The notes under the pieces were generated by a model. The model was not told the origin of the DNA and did no database searches. It saw only the letters and a program-made list of their open reading frames with translations. A stretch of 64,000 nucleotides of DNA from Castor canadensis (Eukaryota; Chordata; Mammalia; Rodentia; Castoridae), in the NCBI RefSeq assembly GCF_047511655.1, contig NC_133390.1, positions 160,329,583-160,393,582 on the forward strand, in the 5' to 3' direction. Positions 56,101 through 64,000 of the stretch are shown piece after piece. Position numbers and translations under genes: made by a program. Positions within the stretch are counted from its first letter, which is position 1; every line of letters starts with the position of its first letter.

Positions 56101-59100
56101 CACTAGGGGGTGGCAGTCCAGCCCATACTGAATAACTGCAGGGCGTGTCCACACAGAACAGGAGCTACATACTGCCCCTGGTGCCCTTCTGAATACAAGA
56201 TGCCTTGTGGGAAGGCGAGGGTGTGGGCAAGGAGATCAGGCACTGCCAAAGGAAAACCAGGTGAGGTCAGGGAGATAAGGAACAGGGAGGTGGAAGGAAA
56301 ACCAAGAGCATGGTGTCCTAGAAACCAAAGGGAGAAGAGGTCCAGATGTCACACATCCAGGAAAGGAAGCATGTGGTGAGCGGGTCTGCAGGAATCAACA
56401 CCCTAATCCCAACACTGGTCACAATGACCCTTACGAAGTCTCTTGATCTGTACATAGACAGGTATGCAATTCCTCCTCTGAAATCCTTGGGCCCTAGCAT
56501 TTGTTTGTTTGCTTTTTGATGCTAGTGATAGCCCCAGCACATGCTAGGCACCCATCTACCACTAGGCCATCCCCTGCCCCAGACATGTTTGTGATTCAGG
56601 ACTTAGAAAGAACATGGTACACACAATGAGGACATCAAATAGCCCCAGCAGGGTCTGAAGGAACATCCCAAGCTCACACCAGAACTACCCTACAAACATG
56701 CCAATAGTAGCATGAAGTGTTGTGTCCCTCTCAGCCCCCCAGTCCTGAACCCAGACCCAAGCTTACCTCCAGGAAGTCATCCCCCTCACTGGGCAAGACT
56801 TTGCCCTGCCGCCAGCGCTTCAGGAACCACCTGAGCTTCATGAAGAGCAGCAGGAAGTTATGCTTGAACTGCTGGGACTCCTGCACCAGCGTGTTCTTCT
56901 CCTGGCTCCAGAACTTCTGCTCCAGCCTTCTCTGCAGGCTCAGACTCTGCAGCTCGAACTCCCGCCTCAGCAGTGCCCTCTGCTGGTCCTCCTTCAGCTG
57001 TGGGGATGCCAGTTTGAGCCAGGCCAGCTCAGTATTCCCTTCTCTTCACTCATTCCAGGCCAAGATAATTCCATTTCCCCAGGGCAGGGGGGAAAACTGG
57101 GAAGTGCCTGCTGGTGATTACTTCCAGGACTCCACCACTAGCAGCCCATTCTATCAGGGAAGAGGAACTCACAAAAGCAGCAGGTGCCACAGTCATGAAT
57201 CAGTGAAGGAGATAGGATTTGAACCCAGCTCTGTGTGGGATTTGAACTCAGCTCTGTCTGACTAAAAACACTACATACTGAGCACTAGATACTTTCCATG
57301 AACTCATGCTGAATGAGGGACCTGTGAGGATGAGTGATGGTGGTGGTTGGGGGGGAGGTGTTTGACCCACAGGGAGAGCAAAAGCAGGCTGGGCTCATGG
57401 AAGGCTCTGGTGAATACCCAATATCCTAGGAAGCAGCTTGGATCATGGCTAAGAGAGCCAGAGACCTGCACTGTGCAGCCCTGAGTCCAGAACTCCAGCT
57501 CTTTGGGCCTCGAATTCCCCATCTGTAAAATGAAGATAGCCTTAAGGAAAGTGTGGAAAGTGTGTTACACAGGCCTGGTATACAGTAAGGTTTAATAAAT
57601 GCTATCACAGAACTATCAGATGGATGCCAGACAGGCCTGATGGGGGCACCATGTCAGAGATGGGAAACTGAGGCCCTAGGAGGAAACAGAATGGATCCAA
57701 GGCCAAGCAAGTGGCCAATGGCAAAGTCCAGGACTCCAGCCCAGTAAAGCTGATGAGTGGTACAGGGTAGAAGGGCTAGAAGACTTGGGTTTCCTCAGAC
57801 ACTCACCTTCTAGGAACTAGGGATCCTGCTTTCAGGTGTTTGGTTTGCTTGTTTTTGTGGGGCTGGGATGGAATCGAGGGCCTCTCACATGCTGGGCAAG
57901 AACTCTACCTCTGAGATACACCCCTAACCCTCTGTCTTCAGTTCTGGGAGAAGTTGGAGTAGGTGCAGGACGCCTCAGCATCACTCACCTGGACCATTTT
58001 CTGGTTGAAGTTGTCGGCCTCCTCCTTGCGCAGCTGCCGCTCCTGTGACAGCTGCTCTTGCAGGCCCCGGAGGCTGTCATGGGCCTCGGCCAGCACCAAT
58101 TGCAGCTCCTTGATCTGTGGTGGGCACAGGGGACAGACAAGGAGAGGGGGATCCAAGGGTGGACATGATAGAGGATCAACAGTAAGCTGGACCCAAATGT
58201 CCCTCAAGTACAAAATCAGCCAGAATGGCTGGCCCTGCCTCAGTGAGCTGTTGTGTGGATTAAATAAAACAGTATAAATCAAATCTAACTACTGTTTTGA
58301 TTTCAACATAATTTCTCTCTGAAATTCATATGAAAAAAGTTATTATGAAAATTAAGTATTTTTTTAAACCCCATTCCATGTCTCATCACTCACAATTCAG
58401 ACCAGGCATAGGGCCTAGGCTGAGGTGTATATAGGGTAGGTTTACTTTGCCTCCTCTTTCTATATAGTCAATACAAAAACACAGCCTGTGGTAAGTACCA
58501 AGAGGCAGAAAATTATGTTTGATTCACAAATATGTTCATAGTCTCATTGCTTATTTTTTATTTGCTTTTTTTTTTAGTGGGACTGAGTTTGAACTCAGGG
58601 CCTCAGGCTTGAAAGCAGGTGCTCTACCACTTGAACAACTCTACCAGCCCTTTTTTGTGTTGGGTATTTTCAGACAGAGTCTCAGGAAGTATTTGCCCAC
58701 GCTGGCTTCGAATCATGATCCTCCTGATCTCTGTCTCCTGAGGAGCTAGGATCACAGGTGTGAGCCACTGGCACCCGGCTGTTTAATTAATTTTTAAGAA
58801 GGGTTTCTCTTTGTGGTCTAAGCCTTGAAATCCTGGGCTCAAGCGATCCTCTTGCTTCAGCCTCCCTCCCATGCAGGTGGAAATACAGGTGCATGCCACC
58901 ACACCCAGCTGTCTCCTTGTTTATAATTGCAAAAATTTAGAAACAATTTAAATGATAAATAATGGGGTTAAAACATGTGTTTAATGGGCCCATATATGTA
59001 AAAGTCCACCCAACTGTATAATTAAGGGTACTGTCCTTTGTCATATGTATATCATTATGTAATAAACTAAGTGTAAACAGTGGTTAACTATGTGATCATC

Positions 59101-59380
59101 TTGGGATCTTGACTTTCTTCTTTATATCTTTATGCAATGTTGATTAGAGATTTTGTTGTAGTTATTTGTTGCTTACAATGACTATGTAATCAGATCAAAA
59201 GAAAAAGATAGCCTGGGGTGGTGGTACATGCCTATAATTCAAGCTACTTGGCAGGAGGTGGGCAGGCCAGGCAAAGTTATTGAGACCCAACATCAACACC
59301 AAAATGCCCTCCCCACAAAGGCCTGGAAGTGTGGCTCAAGTGGCAGAGTAGGTCCTAAGATCAATCCCCACTACTGCAAA

Positions 59381-59411
<31 letters not shown>

Positions 59412-62182
59412 TTCTACATTTTCTGGGGAAATGGTGTTTAAAAGTATTTATAGCTAAATAAGCAAAATTAATCTGTTTTTTTGAAAGTCCAGATGGTGAC
59501 TAGAAGGGAACACAGGGGACTCTAGGGGTATCATGCTCTCTGTTTATTGGAGGTGCTTAATTACATCACAGGAGTGGCCAGTTGGTAAAAAGCCATAAAC
59601 ACTTTTTTCTTCTGTTTTTGCAGAGCTGGGACTTGAACCCAGGGTCTCATGCATGCTAGGAAAGTACTCTATCACTGAGCCACATCCCAGGCCCATGACC
59701 TTGTCTGTTTGTGTGGTATACATCAGTAAAATAACTTTAGCCAGCCAATATGCGGGTGGGACAGCAGAAGACAAAGGATCAAAAGTTCAAGGCCAACCCT
59801 GGCAAAGTTAGTGAGCCCTTATCTCAAACAAAAAAATAAAACAAACAAACAAAAAGTGCTGGGGGATGTGGCTCAAGTGGTAGAGCACTTGCCTAGCAAG
59901 CTCAAAGCCCTGGGTTCAATCTCCAGTACCCAAACCCCCTCCCCCAAAAAAAGAAAGACAGCTGGGCATACTGGGAGGATCACTTGAGCACTCAAGTTCA
60001 AGACTAGCTTGGGCAATACAGTGAGACCCCACTCAAAAAACAGATTAAGGCTGGTGGAGGGGCTCAAGTGGTGAAGCACCTGCCGAGCAAGTGCAAGGCC
60101 CTGAGTTCAAACCCCAGTGCCACCCACACACAAAGTTTATATTTATGCTGCTGTATTAAGCAGAAAAGCAAAAACAACCAAAAGGAAATGCCAGTCCCAG
60201 GCATAGCAGATATCCCTCTTGAAAGAAATCAGTCATTATGTGACCAATAAAGTGACACTTTTTTTTTTTTTTTTTTGCAGTACTGGGGCTTGAACTCAGG
60301 GCCTTCACCTTGAGCCACTCTACCAGCCCTTTTTTGTGAAGGGTTTTTCATGATAAGGTCTCAGGAACTATTTCCCCAGGCTGGCTTCAAACGGCAATTC
60401 TCCTGATCTCTGCCTCCTAAGTAGCTAGGATTACAGGCGTGAGCCTGGTGCCCAGCTAAAGTGATACTTTGTGGGAGGCTCACTGATTTAAGGTAGGTCT
60501 TATACACTTGTTTTGTATCAGAAGCTTTGCTCTCTCTCCTATCCTTGAACTCAGTGTTCCACCCAATGCTTCAGTTATAACTGCTCAATAAAGAGTAGCC
60601 AAAGGAAACAATGAACTGCATCCAGGAAGTAATCTTCTCTATAAGTAAAAGAAACAGGCTTTGTCCCTTTTCTTAGAAAATCATTACTAAGTGTCTCATT
60701 TTTTCCCCTTTTTTTTCCTTTTCAGTGCAAAGAATCAAACCTAGAGCCTTGTGCATGCTAGGCAAGTGGTCTACCACTGAACTCCATCTCCAACCTTTCT
60801 TTTTTCTGGGGTGCTGGAGACTGAATTCAAGGCTTACACATGTTAAACACACTCTCTACCACTGAGCTACATCCCAGCTCCCTTTTTCCCCCCTTTTATA
60901 CCCTGGCTAATAGGAAGCTCAAACCACCTCACTTAGAGAGTCTGATCCTTCTGTTTGAAGGGGGCTTCTGAAAAAGTTGTTCTCAGGAACACTCACAAGC
61001 CAGAACACAGGCTGGGCACACACTAGAGTTCCCACACGAGGTGTCTCAGTGATACCTGGCCCCATCCACATGAGCCTTTTCCCGCTTCAGGTTCACGATC
61101 AAGTGCTGAAGAGCTTATGAGTAGTCTTGGAAGGGGCTCCAACAGGAATTCCTAAAGGATCAGAGAATCCTAGCAAGTCTAACCCTACTATCTTATATAG
61201 AGGGAAAACTGGGCCCAGCAGTGGGAATGCCACTATGGTCACACAGCCACACTGGGAGCCACACTGGCAGAAAAGATCCTTGTACTGGGGTTTCTTAAAT
61301 CTAAGTGATATGTCTTCATCCTCATTCTCACTAATGGACCAAACTGAAGCTAAGACTTTCACCAGCCCTGTGAGGGGACTGGAACTCTCCATCCTCCTGT
61401 CTCAGCCTCTCAAGTGTTAGGATTACAGGAGTGCGCCATCACACCAGGCCAGGGCCTTCATTTTATAGGTGAGAAAGCTGAGACTCAAGGAGGTGAAGTG
61501 ACTCATTCAAGATCTCACAGCCAGTATTACAAAGTGAGTCTACAATTGAACCCAGACAGCCTGACCATGGAGCCCCCTTGCTACATAAATTAGTATTCCG
61601 TGAAATGACATAAATTATTGAATTCCCTATGGAATTTAGTACAGATAAAAGAAATCAACTTCCTTTGATTAAGCCAAACTTCCTTATTTTCCTTTTTGCC
61701 CTGGCTACCAGGAAACTTGGAATCAAATAGAATGCTCAAAAACCGTATCATTGCCAGATGCCGGTGGCTCACGCCTGTAATCCTAGCAACTCAGGAGGCA
61801 GAGATCAGGAGGATTGTGGTTCAAAGCCAGCCCAGGCAAATAGTTCCTGAGACCCTATCTTGAAAACCCTTCACAAAAATAGGGCTGATGGAGTGGCTCA
61901 AGGTGAAGGCCCTGAGTTCAAGCCCCAGGACCATTAAAACAAAACAGAACAAAACATATCATCACCCTCCGTGGATCACGTTGCTTTTCGGGGGGATACA
62001 GCTACTCTCCTCCTACCCCACCTCCTGAGTGCTAGACCTACCTCAGAGGCATAGGAATCATTGTCTTCAGCTCGGTAAGACCTGAAGCTCCTACCGGGAT
62101 CAGGCTTGGAGTCCAAGTCACCAGTGCGAAAGGCCTCTCGGATCCTGGGCTCCCATTCCGGCAGGTCCCTAAAGTCAGACGG
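43967..62182 (-). CDS. MTCL2: MTCL2 (SOGA1), microtubule crosslinking factor 2, C-terminal 878 residues
   Basis: Ten coding exons in transcript order: 62182-62042, 58114-57989, 56997-56767, 55049-54945, 53601-53434, 52560-52342, 50834-50763, 49807-49737, 48411-47061 and 44119-43967. The first seven are phase 0 and the last junctions are consistent, giving 2637 nt with the stop. The product starts PSDFRDLPEWEPRIREAFRT, passes through a long coiled coil (exons 2-7) and ends in a large disordered Ser/Pro-rich region containing MQRSYTAPDKTGIRVYYSPP. MTCL2 is a Golgi-associated protein that binds and crosslinks microtubules. A cleavage fragment was described earlier as SOGA, a suppressor of autophagy by glucose. 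N-terminal exons lie beyond the window. Confidence 0.96.
44425..44688 (-). repeat. Dimeric SINE plus extra ID-like SINE (antisense)
   Basis: 44425-44613 holds reversed ID-like and B1-like halves ('ccccggctggcttcaaactg'). 44614-44688 is a second reversed ID-like unit. Confidence 0.85.
44730..45050 (+). repeat. Ancient interspersed repeat, family not assigned
   Basis: Phrases such as 'tgatggttcatttatgtgtc', 'tgtgagggtgttttggataa' and 'cttcatccaatcagatgaag' match a common old mammalian repeat consensus. Confidence 0.5.
45450..45975 (+). repeat. Composite SINE cluster
   Basis: Successive B1-like, B1-like and ID-like units (near 45705, 45830, 45912) are separated by A-rich tails. Confidence 0.8.
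45976..46056 (+). repeat. Purine (GGAA/GAAA) microsatellite
   Basis: A nearly pure A/G strand of about 80 bases follows the SINE tail. Confidence 0.92.
46804..46990 (+). repeat. Dimeric SINE
   Basis: 'catggtggctcgtgcctata' begins the B1-like half, which is internally shortened. The ID-like half ends 'aaccctaataccacg' plus poly(A). Confidence 0.85.
47061..48411 (-). CDS. MTCL2: MTCL2 large exon (disordered C-terminal region)
   Basis: This 1351-nt exon opens after CTTCTCAG|G with TKSVSSMSEFESLLDCSPYL. It includes RSYTAPDKTGIRVYYSPPVA, FLFTTAKPKES, the motif cluster SSQT/GTQT/GLQTD, many SxxS and SP sites, SPKLQRRSVSKL and KYGLVQEFFRNVCGRAPSPT, and ends VLPNE before the donor GAG|GTAGTG. The Ser/Pro/Arg-rich composition and lack of predicted folds fit a microtubule-binding, heavily phosphorylated tail. 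Confidence 0.97.
48984..49120 (+). repeat. B1-like SINE
   Basis: It has 'ccaggcatggtggtccatgt' and 'aggccagcctgggctataga', then a (AAAT)n tail. Confidence 0.88.
49696..49736. promoter_or_regulatory. Three GC boxes abutting a splice donor
   Basis: GGGGCGGGGC (49696-49705), GGGCGGGGC (49714-49722) and GGGCGGGGC (49726-49734) occur within 40 bp at the start of this intron. They fit Sp/KLF sites; promoter activity is not shown. Confidence 0.45.
49737..49807 (-). CDS. MTCL2: MTCL2 coding exon, TRSEKIHDKE
   Basis: It encodes TRSEKIHDKEAGSEAELGGT and continues GLKR. It ends in phase 2 at AAAGAG|GTGCCC, a donor with good exon bases but poor intron bases. Confidence 0.93.
49808..50762 (-). other. 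MTCL2: MTCL2 intron
   Basis: Only a MIR-like stretch near 50450-50560 is recognised. Confidence 0.4.
50763..50834 (-). CDS. MTCL2: MTCL2 coding exon, LQKAAEPWVLK
   Basis: It has 24 codons, LQKAAEPWVLKHADLEKQDN and SWKE. The acceptor is CACTCAG|C and the donor AGAG|GTGAGA. Confidence 0.95.
50835..52341 (-). other. MTCL2: MTCL2 intron with split antisense SINE and (CA)n
   Basis: A reversed ID-like SINE lies at 51258-51372. A reversed B1-like tail at 51531-51598 is separated from it by about 130 bp of other sequence. A (CA)n run occupies about 51966-51988. Confidence 0.6.
51258..51598 (-). repeat. Antisense dimeric SINE interrupted by about 130 bp
   Basis: The ID-like half is at 51258-51350. 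The B1-like half breaks off after 'taggtagggtctttcacttt' and resumes at 'gaccaggctggcctcagact' (about 51537). Confidence 0.65.
52342..52560 (-). CDS. MTCL2: MTCL2 coding exon, coiled coil
   Basis: It has 73 codons from IELKAGKGALQREREEQQHL to QVKDLQNRLSQ. Heptad-like Leu/Glu/Gln composition indicates coiled coil. The acceptor is TTTTTGCAG|A and the donor CCAG|GTGAGC. Confidence 0.96.
52715..52835 (+). repeat. MIR SINE (probable)
   Basis: 'ccaggtctgccgcttatgga', then 'gctttgtcatctgtccagtg', recall the MIR core. Confidence 0.45.
53434..53601 (-). CDS. MTCL2: MTCL2 coding exon, coiled coil
   Basis: It has 56 codons, PSEDIKTLADMKVTLKELCW through TWETERAELKSHAAQ. The acceptor is TCTACAG|C and the donor CCAG|GTGAGT. 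Confidence 0.97.
53602..54944 (-). other. MTCL2: MTCL2 intron, antisense SINE cluster
   Basis: Reversed ID-like SINEs lie at 54068-54180, 54294-54376 and 54377-54475, followed by reversed B1-like units to about 54699. The remainder is unremarkable. Confidence 0.65.
54068..54699 (-). repeat. Cluster of antisense ID-like and B1-like SINEs
   Basis: Three reversed tRNA-type units carry 'tggggtttaactcagggcca', 'gatggaacccaggatcttga' and 'tgaactcaggcccttgcact'. B1-like text ending 'gagccaccatgcccagc' completes the cluster. Confidence 0.85.
54945..55049 (-). CDS. MTCL2: MTCL2 coding exon, VNSMKELYLL
   Basis: It has 35 codons, VNSMKELYLLMEEEEINAQH then PDNKACTGDSWTQNT. The acceptor CACAG|GTAAACAG contains a second in-frame-neutral AG 8 nt later; the first keeps the frame. 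Confidence 0.95.
55050..56766 (-). other. MTCL2: MTCL2 intron
   Basis: About 55520-55930 resembles a common ancient repeat ('catcactcactcactcattt', 'acctaccctgtgctaggagc'). A reversed ID-like SINE lies at 56501-56580. No other feature is seen. Confidence 0.5.
56767..56997 (-). CDS. MTCL2: MTCL2 coding exon, coiled coil
   Basis: It has 77 codons, LKEDQQRALLRREFELQSLS through LLLFMKLRWFLKRWRQGKVL and ending SEGDDFLE. The KLRWFLKRWR segment is strikingly basic and aromatic. The acceptor is CCCACAG|C and the donor GGAG|GTAAG. Confidence 0.97.
57460..57740 (+). repeat. MIR-like sequence
   Basis: 'aattccccatctgtaaaatg' and 'agatgggaaactgaggccct' are typical MIR words, from two adjacent copies. 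Confidence 0.55.
57838..57931 (-). repeat. ID-like SINE (antisense)
   Basis: It has 'tggaatcgagggcctctcac' and 'tctacctctgagatacaccc'. Confidence 0.8.
57989..58114 (-). CDS. MTCL2: MTCL2 coding exon, coiled coil
   Basis: It has 42 codons, IKELQLVLAEAHDSLRGLQE through QKMVQ. The acceptor is CACCACAG|A and the donor CCAG|GTGAGT. Confidence 0.97.
58554..58911 (-). repeat. Antisense dimeric SINE plus B1-like SINE
   Basis: The reversed ID-like and B1-like halves (58554-58780) are followed by a second reversed B1-like unit to 58911. Confidence 0.85.
59212..59408 (+). repeat. Dimeric SINE with (AAT)n tail
   Basis: The B1-like half starts 'ggggtggtggtacatgccta'. The ID-like half ends in a perfect (AAT)n run at about 59380-59408. 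Confidence 0.88.
59600..60130. repeat. Alternating SINE block
   Basis: Reversed ID-like at 59600-59696; sense B1-like piece about 59740-59850; sense ID-like at 59858-59940; B1-like scrap about 59960-60040; sense ID-like at 60047-60125. Confidence 0.8.
60256..60457 (-). repeat. Antisense dimeric SINE
   Basis: A poly(T) head, 'ggggcttgaactcagggcct' and 'ctcctgatctctgcctccta' through 'gtgcccagc'. Confidence 0.9.
60717..60882 (-). repeat. Two tandem antisense ID-like SINEs
   Basis: The units at 60717-60797 and 60798-60882 each end in a '...ctgagctacatcccag'-type or equivalent 5' region. Confidence 0.8.
61755..61954 (+). repeat. Complete dimeric SINE
   Basis: 'gccggtggctcacgcctgta' begins a B1-like half, a CA-rich linker follows, and a shortened ID-like half ends 'ttcaagccccaggacc'. 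It is close to the apparent consensus, hence young. Confidence 0.92.
62042..62182 (-). CDS. MTCL2: MTCL2 first coding exon within the window
   Basis: It has 47 codons, PSDFRDLPEWEPRIREAFRT through DNDSYASE. The acceptor is GGTATAG|C and the donor TGAG|GTAGG. It is not the translation start; the frame is open at its 5' border. Confidence 0.96.
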
Positions 62183-62649
62183 CTATACCGAGACGCACAG
62201 GCAGAAGAGAATAAACAAAACTATGGGGAGATGCCCACGGGATGCCAGAAGCAGCCTCTGGGCTCCAAAAGAGGCTTTGACCACCTACATGGGGGCGTTA
62301 CCCAGGTGGATTCACCTCTGCAGCCTAGACTCAGACTTGATTGGGAGTACCACTCAATAAACATTTATTGAAAAGATGAATGATAAGTAAGTGTGTGAAA
62401 ACACTCATTTGTGCATGTCTGTCCTGTGTACAGCCTGCTGAGACAGCCCTACCACCTGTGTGGTCTCACCTCAAGAAGAACTAAGAAGGAGACCCAACAT
62501 GGGGCTGTCTGCTGGTTTAAAAAAAGAAGCCAGATCAAAGGGTTAGGGGTGTTGGTCAGTGGTAGGGCACTTGCCCAACATGAGCAAGGCCCTGGGTTCC
62601 ATGCATGCAAGCACCATAAAAAATTAAAAAAAAAAAAATTAAGCCAGAT

Positions 62650-62877
62650 CAAGCCAAGTGTTGGTGGATCATGCCTGTAATCCTAGTTACTTAGGAAGTT
62701 GGGATCAGGAGGATCACAGTTGGAGGCCAGCCTGAACAAAGAGTTCACAAGACCAATCTCCAAAATAACCAGAGCAAAATGGACTGGAGATGTGGCTCAA
62801 GTGGTAGAGAGCCTGCTTTGCAAGTGGGAAGCCCTGAGTTCAAACTCCAGTCCCATCAAACAATAACAAAGAAAAAG
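62650..62877 (+). repeat. Dimeric SINE
   Basis: 'gtggatcatgcctgtaatcc' begins the B1-like half. The ID-like half ends 'gttcaaactccagtcccatc'. Confidence 0.9.
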
Positions 62878-63599
62878 TCAGATCAAGCAAGAGCTATAGG
62901 ACATGAGTTAAAGAAATTACTGCACAGTATCACTGTGTCATGGTTAAAAAGAAAGAGTAAATTTGTCTACAGACATGGAAAGATGCCTGCTCTACTTTCA
63001 GGATGAGGGTGAAACCTTCTGACACTGTCTGCAGTCTAGCCTCATGCCTCTTTGCTCAGTCCTTTGGACATGCCACATTCCACCGTATTCCTTCCACCTC
63101 TAAACTGTCCCCAGTGTATAGGCCAAATTCTTTGTTCCTAAGACCATGTGCCTTTTCTTCAGAGTTCTCCTCTGGGTTTTTAATTTCACATTTACTGGCT
63201 TGACATTTCAATGATTTCTTCCCCACTGGACAGTAAGGGCCCTGGGAGCAGGAATCCTAACTGAAGATTTGCTTAAAACCACCATTCCAGCACTAAGCAC
63301 AAAAAGGGTGTGAACAGTAAACAGAGCATCACAGCCCAAGGATAGAGTGAGTGAGAAAAATATATTGTATAGTAACCATGGGTACAACCAGAAACAATCT
63401 GGGTGAAGAAAACATGAGGGTATATGTGGAAAGATTTAGAAGGCCATATTGCAAAGATGAAATAGTTTAGATCTATGCAAGATGACATATGCGACAACTG
63501 GGCACTTAAGATGTGGCTATTGCAAATGAGAAACTGAATTTTCGATCCTATTAATTTTTATTTAATTTCTTCTTTTCCCCCCTCCCTGCCCTCCTTCTC

Positions 63600-63703
63600 C
63601 TTCTTCTTTCTTTGTTTCTCTTTGTTTTTTCAGTGCTGGGGATGGAACCCAGGGCCTTGTGCATACTAGGCAAGCACTCTCCCACTGGGCTCCACTCCCA
63701 CTC
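63600..63703 (-). repeat. ID-like SINE (antisense)
   Basis: It has 'gatggaacccagggccttgt' and 'aggcaagcactctcccactg'. Confidence 0.88.
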
Positions 63704-64000
63704 GTGTGTGGCAGTGTTGCTGTGTTGAACACTGCTACTGCAGACTGTCAACAGTGGTACCAATGAGAAGTGGGAGAAAAGGAGTTTTTCAGTTTTTTAC
63801 CTCTAACCCTTCTGAAACTCTTTTGCAGAGTTGTTTTTTCTCTGTTTCCTTCCTTTTGTGTGTGTGTGTTTTGGACAAGTGCTTTTGCCGTTTTAATTTT
63901 TCTGAGTAGTATTTTACAGACATCAAGGCTGGAAGGAAGTTCATTATCTTTAGAAAGCTGAGAGCCTTGCCTTTGCAGAGAAACTGATCAAAGACTTTTA

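Larger units (their letters stand above)
58115..62041 (-). other. MTCL2: MTCL2 intron, SINE-dense
   Basis: About half of this 3.9-kb intron is SINE sequence in both orientations. MIR text lies near 61450-61575 ('taggtgagaaagctgagact'). No additional exon is recognisable. Confidence 0.6.
62183..64000 (-). other. MTCL2: MTCL2 intron (partial), no exon seen
   Basis: It contains an ID-like SINE at 62536-62638, a dimeric SINE at 62650-62877 and a reversed ID-like SINE at 63600-63703. About 62.9-63.6 kb and 63.7-64.0 kb show no recognisable feature. Confidence 0.6.

Overview
This is mammalian nuclear DNA, most likely from a rodent. Genes are split into short exons with GT/AG borders, two CpG islands mark promoters, and the introns are packed with interspersed repeats. 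The commonest repeat is a tRNA-derived (ID-like) SINE ending in 'gagttcaaaccccagtacc'. It often forms the right half of a dimer whose left half is 7SL/B1-like. Three 3' fragments of one LINE-1 family also occur. I associate this SINE combination with Castorimorpha (beaver-type rodents) or sciurid relatives; the species is an inference, not proven.

Three genes are recognisable, all on the minus strand. The order matches the NDRG3 - DSN1 - MTCL2 (SOGA1) block that I recall from human chromosome 20q11. (1) 1-9150: the 5' end of NDRG3. This is a CpG-island promoter, a non-coding first exon with its splice donor at 8960-8961, and about 9 kb of intron 1; no NDRG3 coding exon lies in the window. (2) 11495-24950: the complete coding region of DSN1, a subunit of the MIS12 kinetochore complex. 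Ten coding exons in consistent phase give 355 residues, and a CpG island with E2F and NRF1 motifs lies at 24.5-25.1 kb. (3) 36480-64000: the 3' two thirds of MTCL2. Ten coding exons give 878 residues and the stop codon, followed by a 7.5-kb 3' UTR. The N-terminal exons are upstream of the window.

Between the DSN1 promoter and the MTCL2 poly(A) site is an intergenic interval of about 11.4 kb. Most of it is a degraded class I (gamma-type) endogenous retrovirus on the plus strand, 27675-35806. It has two LTRs, a tRNA-Pro-like primer site, a scrap of integrase and a broken env gene that still carries a 322-codon open frame. A LINE-1 fragment has inserted into it, and a 5S rRNA-like fragment lies inside it. 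Without the provirus the gap would be only about 3.3 kb.

The three genes do not form a functional pathway: NDRG3 is an alpha/beta-hydrolase-fold protein, DSN1 acts at kinetochores and MTCL2 on microtubules and Golgi. They are neighbours by conserved synteny. No CRISPR array, operon or bacterial feature is present. The most notable items are the env frame, the 5S-like insertion with a short flanking repeat, three evenly spaced TQT-type motifs in MTCL2, uORFs in the first exons of NDRG3 and DSN1, and inverted SINE pairs able to fold into double-stranded RNA.
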